A stretch of DNA of 64,000 nt from Monomorium pharaonis (GCF_013373865.1 NC_050475.1:13675821-13739820); one strand, 5' to 3'; positions 1 to 9,598 are shown, numbered from the stretch's first letter. Numbers and translations: made by a program. Notes: a model not told the origin generated them from the letters alone.

Positions 1-1160
1 GAAATGTAAGTAAATATATTTATAAAATGTAAAGTAAACGACGTTCACGCTTGTACAGTACCACATTTACGACTTTTCACGCTATTCGTTTCCAATGTTT
101 TCACATTAATCAAATAGCGACATAAAATTAGTGGGTTAGAGTTAGGAAAAAATACGGGGAGGGGGCTCCGCCTCTCCGCCGCCCACGCGTTTTCTACACA
201 ACTCTGCAAATTTCTACGCGAAACGAGATTCTTATTGCACCCCTCTTGCACCCACCGTGTGTATGTGTATGTGTTTGTTCTCCATACCACGCATTACCTA
301 TTTTTTACGCTAATCTTTTCCGAGATATATAATGAAAACTTTCAAAATTTTGATGAAAAAAATACTTTTTTTCTTCATAACAGCCAAAAGAATAGGTTTA
401 CGTAAAAATGTATATAACTTTTTTTGTAAAGCTTTTTATTAGCTTTATTTTTTGTTTCAAACTTTTTTCTCTAAAATTAATATTTTCGGAGATATATAGT
501 GAGAACTGTAAAAACTTTGAAGGGAGGTGGGGGCAAACGAGGCTTTGTCGCCAAAAATCTTTTTAGGGACTTTCTTCTCTAAGGGTGAGCTTTAGTTAAA
601 ATTTCAGAGCGATCGGAGATTTACGTTTTCCGGAACTTTATCTCTGTCTTTTTTTTTTAATATAATTGGCTAAATTTATTAATTTCGTATTCATTTTTTT
701 ATGCGTTTATGTACTTGGTGTATCTTTTTTACCTTTGTAAGGTTTTTGATAAGATTTATTATCCTAAAAAAGATTAAAATGCATATTATGTTACGCAAAG
801 TTTTAAAGCTCATAATGACCCATTTTATATACCAATTGTCTCATTATACGCCGCGCCGTATAAACATAGTAAGAAATAAAATGTTAATTTTAAAATTTGT
901 TGCATGTCCTGGAAAGTACATTCTAAATTTTAAGTTAAAATTTGTCATTTATGATTTATGAACACATTAGAAATCTTAAGTAAATAACACAATATTTTAC
1001 ATTTATTGATGCCATTATAATTTTAAATGTAGTATAAAAATGACATATAAATTAATGAAAATCTACATGAAAGAGTTATAGTTATAGCAATTAAATTTTG
1101 ACAGCTGTCAAACATTATCCAAAAAAATTATTTTTAAAAACCGTAAAAAAGGCTTTAATT
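1..1160. other. AT-rich intronic/intergenic stretch, no gene seen
   Basis: I see no convincing coding sequence. A short GC-rich patch near 155-200 and a GT-rich patch near 250-275 resemble pieces near 26820-26910 and 59930-60070 (for example 'cgacttttcacgc' near 70 and near 60058), so a low-copy dispersed repeat may be present. Positions 660-800 match 7690-7800 and are listed separately. The short ORFs here have no recognisable domain and were left out. Confidence 0.5.
660..800 (+). repeat. Dispersed repeat, copy 1
   Basis: The run from 'ttggctaaatttatt' through 'tgcgtttatgtactt' and 'ctttgtaaggtttttgat' is matched in the same order and orientation at about 7690-7800. No coding capacity is seen. 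The two copies lie on either side of the large composite at 1.6-8.1 kb, so this may be a flanking or internal piece of one old element. Confidence 0.55.
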
Positions 1161-1165
1161 GTGTG

Positions 1166-1334
<169 letters not shown>

Positions 1335-1679
1335 AAGAAGAAAGAGAAAAATACAAAGAAAAAATAAGTGGGAAACTCGGATAATAACGAAATACGGAAT
1401 TGTATAATAATGTGTATATGTATGTATGTATTCTTATATGTATATACGAATTAGTTCTAATATTTAGAAAATGTAATATTACGTAATTAATATTATTAAT
1501 TTTAAAGCTAAAAGGTCGTAGAATAATCAAAAGTGAGAGAGAAAGAGAGAGAGAGAGAATAAAAAACATGGTCATGAAAACTTTTATTAAAAAATATACA
1601 TAAATTTTAAAAAGAAGTGCTTAACACTGTAAAATGTGATATTCAAACAAAATTATTTTTTTTTTTTAAGTTAAAAAAG

Positions 1680-1830
1680 GGCGCCAAGTATGTGTACTTC
1701 TTTAAGGAAAATACCATAAATGAAAGAACAAAAATTCGTTTTCTCTACAAAAATAATGATATAAAATAAATGCGCCAACTATAAGAACAGATATTTATGC
1801 AAAATTTATTTATTATTACTTTTCAATATT
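1680..1830 (+). repeat. Left terminal inverted repeat of a GGCGCC-type element
   Basis: This stretch starts GGCGCCAAGTATGTG and ends near 'cttttcaatatt'. It is the reverse complement of 7961-8124, with shared blocks such as 'aaaataccataaa', 'ttttctctacaaaaataatg' and 'atttattattacttttcaatatt'. Weaker homology continues outward: 1617-1678 resembles 12490-12545, next to a second GGCGCC end. The family is not recognised. The two ends enclose 6.4 kb that is now mostly later insertions. Confidence 0.75.
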
Positions 1831-1833
1831 TTG

Positions 1834-1846
1834 TATATATTTCTTT
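1834..1846 (+). repeat. Target-site duplication, 5' copy, of the non-LTR element
   Basis: TATATATTTCTTT occurs here and again at 7046-7058, immediately after the ATT tail. Bases before the first copy and after the second do not extend the match, which fixes the element ends at 1847 and 7045. Confidence 0.85.
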
Positions 1847-2212
1847 CCCGTGGGTTGAGTGCCTAGCGGGCGCGTCTCCGGGTGGCGGATAGGAGGAAGC
1901 CCGGGTGAGAAACCTCGGTCCGGGCCTAAACCCCCGCGTGCCGGGGTGGACCGCCCGGGTAGTAACGGTTATAACCTGCCCCGGCGGGCGTAAAACCCTG
2001 CCCAGGGGGGGGGAAAGCCGATACCGCGGACCAACTCGACCCAAGCCAAGCTGGAAGCTATCGTGGCGAGGGCTGCGTGGCACTGGGGGAGCAGTGCCTT
2101 GAACGATGCCTCTGGGGAACCAGGCGAAACCCCAGAGTATTTAGCCTTACCCACGCATGCGGGGCTCTGCGTGGGTGGACCGTATGTTTCCCTAGCTGCT
2201 CGTGGGAACAAA

Positions 2213-3313
2213 ATGGAAGACGAAATCAAACTTAAACTTAAACTCACTGAGGACACCCCAATGGAGGCTTCGCCCGAGGACTCCGGAAGGGTGGAAGAAG
2301 CAGGATCGGGAGCCGAACGGACCCCTGTGGGCACGGGAAGCACCGAGACTGCGGAGGGAGGGGTGGTTTCGAGTGCTGAGCGGGCCCCTAGGGGCACGGG
2401 AGGCACCGAAACCGCAACGGACGAACCGGCGAAGGAAGAGGATCTTTGCAAAAAGAAACTCTCCGGAGCCGCGAAGAGGAGGAGGGCTCGGGAGCGGAAG
2501 GGGGGGGGTCGGGACCAGGCTCAGGCCGGGACTGGGACTGGGCCCTCGCCGGCTGTTCCGGGGACCTCTTCTTCCTCGTCCTTGACTATCCCCCAGACGC
2601 CGATTGGGGGGCCTCCGGGGAACTCCGGCAATAAACGCCGGAAGGACCCTGATGGGACCCCGCAGTCGGCAGAAGGGGCGAAAAAGAAGCAGAGGGTCCA
2701 GGGGACCCATGCTTACGTCGACGCCGCGGACCCTCTGACGAGGGTGATTGTCGAGGAGGGGTACCCGGATGCTGCGATGACTGCTGAGCAGCTGTCGCAG
2801 CTGAGGGGTGCGGTCTTCAAGGAGATCCAGGGGATCCGAGAGGGTACCCTGCCCAGATTTGACAGCACCACTCTGAGAGGGGGGGCTGCGGTGGTGAGGT
2901 GCGCGGATGCGGAGTCCCTGAAATGGCTCGAGAGCCGGATCGGGGGCATCGTGCCGTGGGAGGGCGCCAAGCTTGGGGTGGCGGGACTGGAGGTGCTGCA
3001 AAAGCAGTACAGGGCTGCGGTGTGGGTCCCGGGACCTCCCGTGGGCGCGGCTGCGGTCCTGGGGCTGCTGGAGCGGCAGAATCCGGGGATCGTTACCTCA
3101 GGCTGGCGTGTCTATGCTGAGAATGTGGGGGCTACCTGCGAGGGTAGAAACCTCATTCTCGGCATCCCCCAGTCCAGCGTCAACAAACTTAAGGCGCTGG
3201 ACTTTAGGCCCCATCTTGGGATGGACCGGGTCACTTTTAAAGTGACCGGTCCATCCCAAGAGGGGGCGGGAAAGGGTAGGGAGGGGCCCGATCCAAAGGT
3301 CTCGTCTTCGTAG
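2213..3313 (+). CDS. Non-LTR retrotransposon ORF1 protein, DUF4780-like
   Basis: I chose the ATG at 2213 (context 'acaaaATGG') because it begins the acidic stretch 'MEDEIKLKLKL'. An in-frame ATG at 2063 would add 50 residues of unlikely composition. The product is about 366 residues. The first ~150 are low complexity, rich in Glu, Gly, Thr and Pro, with a basic patch ('KRRRARERKGGGR') near residues 97-110. From about residue 165 on comes a folded domain with the pattern of the DUF4780 family ('PRFDSTTLRGG', 'WLESRIGGIVPWEGAKL', 'VWVPGP', 'LERQNPGIVTSGWRVY'), which I take to be an RNA-binding gag-like domain. No CCHC knuckles are seen. It ends with TAG, which overlaps the start of ORF2. Its role is presumably RNP formation with the element RNA. 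Confidence 0.82.
   Translation: MEDEIKLKLKLTEDTPMEASPEDSGRVEEAGSGAERTPVGTGSTETAEGGVVSSAERAPRGTGGTETATDEPAKEEDLCKKKLSGAAKRRRARERKGGGRDQAQAGTGTGPSPAVPGTSSSSSLTIPQTPIGGPPGNSGNKRRKDPDGTPQSAEGAKKKQRVQGTHAYVDAADPLTRVIVEEGYPDAAMTAEQLSQLRGAVFKEIQGIREGTLPRFDSTTLRGGAAVVRCADAESLKWLESRIGGIVPWEGAKLGVAGLEVLQKQYRAAVWVPGPPVGAAAVLGLLERQNPGIVTSGWRVYAENVGATCEGRNLILGIPQSSVNKLKALDFRPHLGMDRVTFKVTGPSQEGAGKGREGPDPKVSSS
3215..3260 (+). promoter_or_regulatory. Near-perfect 22-bp hairpin at the end of ORF1
   Basis: The left arm at 3215-3237 (CTTGGGATGGACCGGGTCAC plus TTT) is the reverse complement of 3239-3260, with one unpaired C and almost no loop. It lies inside ORF1 coding sequence, 50 bases before the ORF1 stop/ORF2 start junction. 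Such a stable stem could stall or hold ribosomes for reinitiation at ORF2. That role is inference; only the palindrome is seen. Confidence 0.6.
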
Positions 3314-6300
3314 TGGGCCTGACCGGGGTGGGCTTCACCCAAATCAACTTGCACCACAGCAAAGGAGCCTCGGCCGTTCTTGCCAGGCGCCAAGCTGGGG
3401 TGCACACAGCCATATCACTAGTACAAGAACCTTGGCTGGTCCGAGGCTGTATTAGGGGTCTGGCGGGGTGCGGTAGGCTGTTCAGGTCACCGCAAGAGGA
3501 TCGGCCTAGGGCCTGTGTGGCCGTTAAAGGGCTGGAGAGCCAGCTATTGCCGGATTTCTGTTCCAGGGACTTGGTAGCAGTCGTGATAGAGGACACCAGC
3601 GGGACCGGGATCAAGACAAGGATGGTGGTGGCGTCGGGCTACTTCTCACACGAAGAGGACGATCCGCTGCCATCAGACCGGGTTGTACGACTGGTGGAGT
3701 TCTGCCAAAAGGAGCAACTCCCCCTCATATTGGGGTGCGATGCGAACGCGCACCACACGGTGTGGGGGAGCACGGACACCAACAGGAGAGGCGAAAAGCT
3801 GTTGGAATTTCTGGTGTCCACAGACCTAGAGATTCTCAACAGAGGCAAGGAGCCTACCTTCGTCACGGCAGTGAGAAGGGAGGTTCTGGACCTAACTATC
3901 TGTTCAAGACAGATAGCGCGGGAGGTGACCGGCTGGAGGGTCTCTGACGAGCCCTCATTGTCGGATCACAGACAGATCACCTTTAGGTTGGCTAAAGTGC
4001 AAGCGAAGGTAAGAACAGTGAGGGACCCGAGGAAGACGGACTGGGACTCGTTTCGAGAGGACCTGGCTGTCGGTCTTAGGGAGTTTCCCAAAAGACATGG
4101 GACCCCTCAAGAAATCGAGCTGTGCGTCGAGCATCTGCAGAGGGCTCTCGTCGGCAGCTTTGAGAACAACTGCCCAGAAAGGACAGTGAGAGATACTAAG
4201 GAAGTCGCCTGGTGGAACCCCAAGCTACAGGAGCTCAGAAGTGCTGCACGTCGTGCCTGGAACAGGGCCAGGAACACGGGCCGCCAGGCTGACTGGGACC
4301 TTCATCAAAGGGCTCAGAAGGCCTATAGAGACTCTGTGGTAAGGGCTAAAAAGGAGAGCTGGAGGAGATTCTGCGAGTCGGTGGAGGGGATACCTGAAGC
4401 CGCTAGGCTCGGCAGAGTCTTAGCCAGGGATCGGAACGCGGCTCTGGAGGCCATTCGGCTCGACGATGGGACGATGGCGTCTGGAGAGCGATGCCTGAAT
4501 CACCTGCTGGAGTCGAACTTTCCGGGCTTCCGCGGAGGCCCGGAGGAAGACGTCCACCAGGGAAACTCAAATCTCCGTAGGGTACGAGGAGAGGACTGGT
4601 CTCTTGCGGCAAAAATCGTTGGGCCGAACAAGGTCAAATGGGCCGTAGGAGGTTTCAAGCCCTTTAAGTCGGCTGGGCCGGACCGGGTATTTCCGGCCCT
4701 TCTCCAGGAAGGGCTGGAGCAGATCACCGGGCCGCTCACGCGGACGCTAAGGGCTTGTTTGGCACTGGGCTATACACCTAGGGCTTGGAGGCAGGCGAGA
4801 GTTGTGTTCATTCCCAAAGCGGGAAGAACGGGCCACAGCTCCGCCAAGGATTTTCGTCCTATCAGCCTAACGTCTTTTCTTCTTAAGACGCTGGAAAGGC
4901 TGGTGGATGTCTACATACGCGACGTGGTTCTACTGCAGCACCCGCTGCATGGGAATCAGCACGCGTATCGCACGGGATACTCCACAGAATCGGCGCTTCA
5001 CTCCGCTGTATCGTTTATCGAGGAGCAACTGGAGAGGAAGGGCTTCGTGGTTGGCACCTTTCTAGATATAGAAGGAGCTTTTAACAACACACCGCACGAG
5101 GTGGTGTGTGAGGAAGCTACTCGCAGAGGTGTGCCGGAAAGGATCGTGGATTGGATCAGAGGCATGCTTGGGCGACAGGTAACGGCCTCATTGGGAACAG
5201 TGAAGGTCAGTGGATGGGTGAAGAGAGGCTGCCCGCAAGGGGGAGTTCTCTCTCCACTATTATGGTGTCTGGTGGCGGATAGACTGCTCAGGACGCTGAA
5301 CGAAAGGAGCTTCTTTACATTAGGATATGCGGATGATCTGGCTATCCTGATACGAGGACCCTTTTTGGAGACGCTTCTGGAGCTCACGCAGAGAGCCTTA
5401 GAGGTGATCGAGGAGTGGTGCGGCGAGACTGGTCTGGCGGTGAATCCACTGAAGACCGGGCTCGTAATCTTCACTCGCAGGTACAAGGTAGGCCCAGTGG
5501 AGGGGCCGGTCCTTGGGGGAACGAGATTAGTTCCAACCGTATCGACTAAATATCTGGGAGTGATCCTAGATAGGAAGCTGACATGGAAGGAACATCTCGA
5601 GAACCGTTGCAGGAGTGTGTGCTCCTACTTCTGGATATGCAGAAGGACATTCGGGCAGACCTGGGGTCTCAAACCAAAAATGGTCCACTGGATATACACG
5701 GCGATACTCAAACCTAGGCTGCTTTACGCGTCTGTCGTATGGTGGCCAAGGGTTTTGGGAAAGACCGCTAAGTTAGCGCTGGAGCACGTCAGAGCTCTAG
5801 TTTTAAGAGGGGCTCTGGGGGCCATGCGGACCACGCCGGTGGTGGCGATGGGAATGCTGCTTGGCGTCGAGCCCCTCGATCGGGTGGTAGTGGCGGCCGC
5901 GGCGACGGCGGCCTACCGCTTAAGGTGTGAATCAAGGTGGAAGGCAGGAGCCCTCCACACGAGATTTCCCGAAGGAATCCTATCGGGCACCATTTTTGCA
6001 ATGGGACAGGATAGGAGGCCGGTGATTCGTACTTTCGAAAGAGGGTACAGGATAAGCTTCCCCGGGCGCTGGGAGTGGAACGGCTCTAAGGGACCGGTTC
6101 CTCGGGACGGGGACGTCTGGTTCACGGATGGCTCCAAAACGAGTGCGGGCTCTGGAGCTGGTCTTTACTGTCAGCGCGACCGGGCAGGAATCGTCGTTCC
6201 GCTTGGCGAGCACGCTACGGTTTTCCAGGCGGAGGTGTTAGCCATCATGAGATGTGCCCAGAACCTATTAGAGTCTGATAGGGTGAGAAGGCGCATCCGG

Positions 6301-6951
6301 ATTTACTCGGACAGTCAGGCGGCGCTTAAGGCGCTTGAGGGTCCAAGAATTAACTCGCGGCTGGTCTGGGACTGCAAGTGCGTACTGGATGAGTTGGCGG
6401 AGAAGAATGATGTCGGCCTAGTATGGGTCCCTGGGCACGCAGGGATCAAGGGCAACGAAATGGCGGACCTGCTTGCTAAGGAGGCGGCCGAAACAAGACT
6501 GCTGGGACCTGAACCGGCTGTTGGGATCTCTTTCTGCCTAGGCAGGGGGAGAATCAGGGGCTGGCTCCGGGACCAGCATCTTGAACACTGGAAGAAAGAA
6601 ACAGAGAGCAAATGCAGACAGGCTAGGGCCATGCTAGGGGAATGCCCTAGCGAGAACCTGGCCAGGAGCATAAGATCTCTAAGTAGGAGGGACGCCAGGC
6701 TCGCGACACAACTGCTCACGGGCCATGGGGATCTCAACTATCACCTGCACAAATTGGGCCGTAGTGATACGCCCAGCTGTAGGCTGTGCGGTGAGGAGGA
6801 GGAAACTAGCCTCCACATTCTTGGGAATTGCCCAGCACTGGTCGGACCAAGAGCACGCCTGCTGGGCTCAGGTTTTCTAGAACCGTACCAGGTGAGGCAG
6901 CTGCCTGTGGGGGATCTGCTCCGCTTTTGGAAGGAAGCGGGGCCCCGCTAG
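3313..6951 (+). CDS. Non-LTR retrotransposon ORF2 polyprotein: endonuclease, reverse transcriptase, RNase H
   Basis: A 1212-residue replication protein of the element. The N-terminal AP-type endonuclease (residues ~7-225) shows 'LVQEPW' and 'LGCDANAHHTVWGS' (~139-152) with 'LSDHRQI' at its end. The RT has 'FLDIEGAFNNTPH', 'CPQGGVLSPLLW' and the catalytic YADD at about residues 672-675. RNase H follows: 'WFTDGSK' (Asp ~939), 'FQAEVLAI', 'IYSDSQAAL' and 'WVPGHAGIKGNEMAD'. A C-terminal knuckle CX2CX8HX4C ('CRLCGEEEETSLHILGNC') closes the protein. All catalytic residues I can check are present. The reading frame has no ATG before the endonuclease; the first candidate is the GTG of the TAGTG junction (TAG ends ORF1), so translation by stop-reinitiation is likely. 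The next Met (~103) would remove part of the endonuclease. Confidence 0.93.
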   Translation: MGLTGVGFTQINLHHSKGASAVLARRQAGVHTAISLVQEPWLVRGCIRGLAGCGRLFRSPQEDRPRACVAVKGLESQLLPDFCSRDLVAVVIEDTSGTGIKTRMVVASGYFSHEEDDPLPSDRVVRLVEFCQKEQLPLILGCDANAHHTVWGSTDTNRRGEKLLEFLVSTDLEILNRGKEPTFVTAVRREVLDLTICSRQIAREVTGWRVSDEPSLSDHRQITFRLAKVQAKVRTVRDPRKTDWDSFREDLAVGLREFPKRHGTPQEIELCVEHLQRALVGSFENNCPERTVRDTKEVAWWNPKLQELRSAARRAWNRARNTGRQADWDLHQRAQKAYRDSVVRAKKESWRRFCESVEGIPEAARLGRVLARDRNAALEAIRLDDGTMASGERCLNHLLESNFPGFRGGPEEDVHQGNSNLRRVRGEDWSLAAKIVGPNKVKWAVGGFKPFKSAGPDRVFPALLQEGLEQITGPLTRTLRACLALGYTPRAWRQARVVFIPKAGRTGHSSAKDFRPISLTSFLLKTLERLVDVYIRDVVLLQHPLHGNQHAYRTGYSTESALHSAVSFIEEQLERKGFVVGTFLDIEGAFNNTPHEVVCEEATRRGVPERIVDWIRGMLGRQVTASLGTVKVSGWVKRGCPQGGVLSPLLWCLVADRLLRTLNERSFFTLGYADDLAILIRGPFLETLLELTQRALEVIEEWCGETGLAVNPLKTGLVIFTRRYKVGPVEGPVLGGTRLVPTVSTKYLGVILDRKLTWKEHLENRCRSVCSYFWICRRTFGQTWGLKPKMVHWIYTAILKPRLLYASVVWWPRVLGKTAKLALEHVRALVLRGALGAMRTTPVVAMGMLLGVEPLDRVVVAAAATAAYRLRCESRWKAGALHTRFPEGILSGTIFAMGQDRRPVIRTFERGYRISFPGRWEWNGSKGPVPRDGDVWFTDGSKTSAGSGAGLYCQRDRAGIVVPLGEHATVFQAEVLAIMRCAQNLLESDRVRRRIRIYSDSQAALKALEGPRINSRLVWDCKCVLDELAEKNDVGLVWVPGHAGIKGNEMADLLAKEAAETRLLGPEPAVGISFCLGRGRIRGWLRDQHLEHWKKETESKCRQARAMLGECPSENLARSIRSLSRRDARLATQLLTGHGDLNYHLHKLGRSDTPSCRLCGEEEETSLHILGNCPALVGPRARLLGSGFLEPYQVRQLPVGDLLRFWKEAGPR

Positions 6952-7058
6952 GGCAGCTGACAACGGGGAGGCACAATGGACTCGGTCTAAGTGCCAAAGT
7001 GGGCTTCGCAGGAGGACCGCCCCCGTCACTACTATTATTATTATTTATATATTTCTTT

Positions 7059-7513
7059 TATATATTTGAGAATTCTTTTGCAGAGTTAAAGTACACATAT
7101 TAATATCAATCTGTGAATTGGATTTTATATCAAGAACGAAAAAAATGTTTTTCATATTGCTCTACTTATCGACTTTTTCCGAATCCGCACTCACACATAC
7201 ATAAAATTTTCAATTACATTATTCTCTTATACCAAAGCTTCTAGCTCATTTCTAAAAGCACATTATGATTCTTTTCTGTAATGACAACGGTACTTAACAG
7301 TTATTTTATACATATAGGGTTTTTAAAAGTTAGTGCTGCAGATGAAAGTCACGAGACGACTGTAATGACAAAAGTATAATTTTCTGTTTTTTTTTTCATT
7401 TTTTACATGAAATTGTAATTGGCTACTATTTGTTATTGTCTATACTTTAATTCTAAATAGGCCTAATTAAAAATAATAACGTTCAATCGGTAAAACAGAC
7501 AACTCCAGCCCCC
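7059..7513 (-). mobile_element. TTAA-type MITE, copy a (truncated, interrupted by the retrotransposon)
   Basis: This is the reverse complement of the two MITEs at 29006-29573 and 35601-36157. Shared blocks include 'ccaaagcttctagctcattt', 'gacgactg', 'attgtctatactttaattct' and the terminal 'ccagccccc' before TTAA (7514-7517). The distal ~100 bases are missing. The break coincides with the retrotransposon insertion, and the first bases ('tgtatatatttc') reappear left of it at 1833-1844, so the 5.2-kb element landed in this MITE. Non-coding. Confidence 0.7.
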
Positions 7514-7960
7514 TTAAACGGGCTTAATGATTAAAATCAGTCAACGGGATTATAGTGCAATTAATGTGACTTGGGTTTTGTTTTACTATTTATCATCGGT
7601 TTTTATTTCACTATCTGTTTTATTATTGGTAACATTTCCATTTTTTAAATAATTTTTTAATAGATTTTATACAATTTTTTTTTAAGTCTTTTTTTAAGAA
7701 TATTTGGCTAATTTTATTGATCTTATACCATTTTTGAATGCGTTATGTACTTAACATATTTTTTTTATCTTTGTAAAGTTTTTGATGATAGCTTATTTTT
7801 TTGTTATTTTATTTGTGCAAATAATTTCTATATTATATAACATTGGATTATTGTGTTTTAACGACCCGGGCACGCCAAGTTTCTGCTTCACTATAATCCT
7901 GTTGATTAATTTTAATTATTTAATCATTTAATTATTAAATGCGTTTGAGCGCTTTTTTGT
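7514..7960. other. Interior remnant of the GGCGCC-type element
   Basis: AT-rich with no gene. A short inverted pair is visible: 'gattaaaatcagtcaacgg' with 'gattatagtg' near 7529-7557, against 'cactataatcctgttgatta' near 7890-7909. The same motif followed by 'cccgggt' recurs near 14575-14612, tying this copy to the second GGCGCC element. Positions 7690-7800 repeat 660-800. Confidence 0.5.
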
Positions 7961-8124
7961 AATATTGAAAAGTAATAATAAATAAATGAATTTTGTATAA
8001 ATATTTGTTCTCATAGTTGGCACATTTACTTCATACCATTATTTTTGTAGAGAAAACAAATTTTTTGTCCTTTTATTTATGGTATTTTTCTTAAAGAAGC
8101 ACATACGCACACACATTTAGCGCC
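7961..8124 (-). repeat. Right terminal inverted repeat of the GGCGCC-type element
   Basis: Reverse complement of 1680-1830, ending '..cacacatttagcgcc'. The outer flank ('tttttttaattaaaa') is A/T-rich on both sides, so a target-site duplication cannot be read reliably. Confidence 0.72.
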
Positions 8125-8168
8125 TTTTTTTAATTAAAAAAAAGTAATTATATATACATATATAATTA

Positions 8169-8967
8169 GACAGGGTGGGAGGAAAAAAGGAAGAATTTTT
8201 ATGAGGAAAGGGAATGGGGGGGTGGAGGAAGTGGAGAAGCTGAGAGAGGAAGGGGAATTAAGAGGAGAGGTTTTGGTGAAGAGAGAGAGGGATAAACAAA
8301 GGAAGGAAAGATGGGAGGGAATTAGGGAGTCAAAATATAATACGTGGTACTGAAGAGTGAAAGGGGAGGGAATTCCGGAATATTTGAAGAAGAATTGAGA
8401 GGAGAAAAGATGGCAGAGAGTGGCAAGGTATAGATTGGGGGGAGGGGCAATGAGAGGGGGAAAGTATTGGAAGGAGAAAACTGAAAGGGTGTGTAGGCTG
8501 TGTGGATGGGGGGAGGAGACGTTGGAGCATGTGTGGGAGGAATGTATGGATTGGGGGGTACAAAAAGGATGGCAAGAGATGGTGGACGAGATATTAGGGG
8601 AGGTGGGAGAAGGAGAGTGGTGGATGGAAAAATTGGATAGATTAAGGGATGATAGGAGGATAGTAAAGAAGGGGGAGGGAAGGGGCAGGGAAGAGAAAAA
8701 GGGACAGTGCATGTGGATGGATGATTGTAAAGCAAACGGAATGGTAGGAATGAACAGCGGAAGCGAAGGTCCACGTGTGAATGGGAGTGGATGTGTGAAT
8801 GCTCTTTCTCTCTCTCAATTGAACGCATGTGTAAGTCAAGCGGCGAAATCTAGGTTAAGTTTAGCGAAGACTGATGTAAGAAAAAGCAAAGACTGATGTA
8901 AGCGGAGCGAAGGTTTGCTTGTACCCCGCAAGGGATAAGCAATAAACTTTATTATTATTATTATTAT
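8169..8967 (+). mobile_element. 5'-truncated non-LTR retrotransposon fragment with (TTA)n tail
   Basis: Bounded by an exact 16-bp direct repeat, TATACATATATAATTA, at 8153-8168 and 8968-8983. The second copy follows directly on a TTA repeat tail. The insert is strongly purine-rich on the plus strand and encodes the tail of a reverse-transcriptase polyprotein different from the one at 3.3-6.9 kb. Truncation at the 5' end with a short repeat tail is the usual result of incomplete target-primed reverse transcription. Confidence 0.88.
8170..8896 (+). pseudogene. C-terminal remnant of a non-LTR polyprotein
   Basis: Conceptual translation shows 'GIPEYLKKN', then an in-frame TGA near 8398, then 'RWQRVARYRLGGG' and a zinc knuckle 'CRLCGWGEETLEHVWEEC' (CX2CX8HX4C), followed by 'MDWGVQKGWQEMV'. 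This C-terminal pattern is typical of non-LTR polyproteins I associate with hymenopteran genomes. At least one stop and probable frame changes upstream make it non-functional. The RT and endonuclease parts are absent. Confidence 0.75.
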
Positions 8968-9021
8968 TATACATATATAATTATAATCATATTACTGTTA
9001 TTAGGCTAATAATTTTATATA

Positions 9022-9598
9022 TAGAGTGTCTTGCATAAGGTATGAAATAATTTATGGAAACAGATGGAATCAAGATGAACATAAAAGTTCATTATACTTT
9101 TTGGATATCTCCAATGATAGTCGAGATACTTTTCAAATTGTACGAATGGGAGGAAAACGCCGAGAAAAACGCTGAGCCGCTCGAGCACGGTCCACTGTGT
9201 CAAGCATTGGCTGTCGGCGACAGCTCGAGCGGCTCACCGCGTTCTTCGGTGTTTCTCTCCGGTTCTTCTCTCATTCATAAAATTTGAAAAATTAATATCT
9301 CGGCTAATATCATTAGAGATATCCAAAAACTATTGTGAACTTTTATGTTCACCTTGATCCCATCTATCTTTTCAAGCGCTGAGTCGCTCAATCTGCCGCC
9401 GGTAATAATGACACAATGGGCCGTGCTATATCTTGAACAGCTCAGCGTTTTTCTTGGCGTGCTCTTATTCGTACAATTTAAAAAATTAATATCTCGGCTA
9501 TCATTAGAAATATCCAAAAACTATAATGGACTTTTATGTTCACCTTGATCTCGTCTATCTTCCCATGAAGTATTTCATACTTTATGCAAGACACCCTG
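9022..9598. mobile_element. TA-type MITE with internal inverted subrepeats
   Basis: The ends are TAGAGTGTCTTGCATAAGG on the left and, inverted, CAGGGTGTCTTGCATAAAG on the right, each flanked by TA, as in Tc1/mariner-like elements. Inside, one module ('cataaaagttca..tttttggatatct') appears once forward (~9075-9145) and twice inverted (~9285-9375 and ~9475-9560). Two further blocks are related to each other ('gctgagccgctcgagcac' and 'gctgagtcgctcaatc'). No transposase remains. Confidence 0.78.

Larger units (their letters stand above)
1847..7045 (+). mobile_element. Non-LTR retrotransposon with two ORFs, apparently full length
   Basis: A GC-rich element set in AT-rich DNA. The layout is a 5' UTR of about 366 bases, ORF1, an overlapping ORF2 (endonuclease, reverse transcriptase, RNase H, zinc knuckle) and a short 3' UTR ending in ATT repeats. 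It is flanked by an exact 13-bp direct repeat, TATATATTTCTTT, at 1834-1846 and 7046-7058, as expected for target-primed insertion. An RNase H domain after the RT places it near the I/R1/Loa assemblage; the exact clade is not settled. It is antisense to the host gene. Both ORFs are open, so the insertion is young or recently active. Confidence 0.92.

Noticed and set aside
1847..7045. Site-specific R1/R2 insertion in rDNA
   Set aside because: Flanks are an AT-rich MITE, not ribosomal DNA; the 13-bp duplication is an ordinary AT-rich target.
1680..8124. Polinton/Maverick element
   Set aside because: TIRs are short (~150-170 bp), no integrase, protein-primed polymerase or capsid-type genes; the interior coding sequence belongs to a non-LTR element with its own duplication.
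8134..8828. Pro/Ser/Leu-rich minus-strand ORFs
   Set aside because: Shadows of the purine-rich plus-strand retrotransposon fragment, which has a recognisable zinc knuckle in its sense frame.
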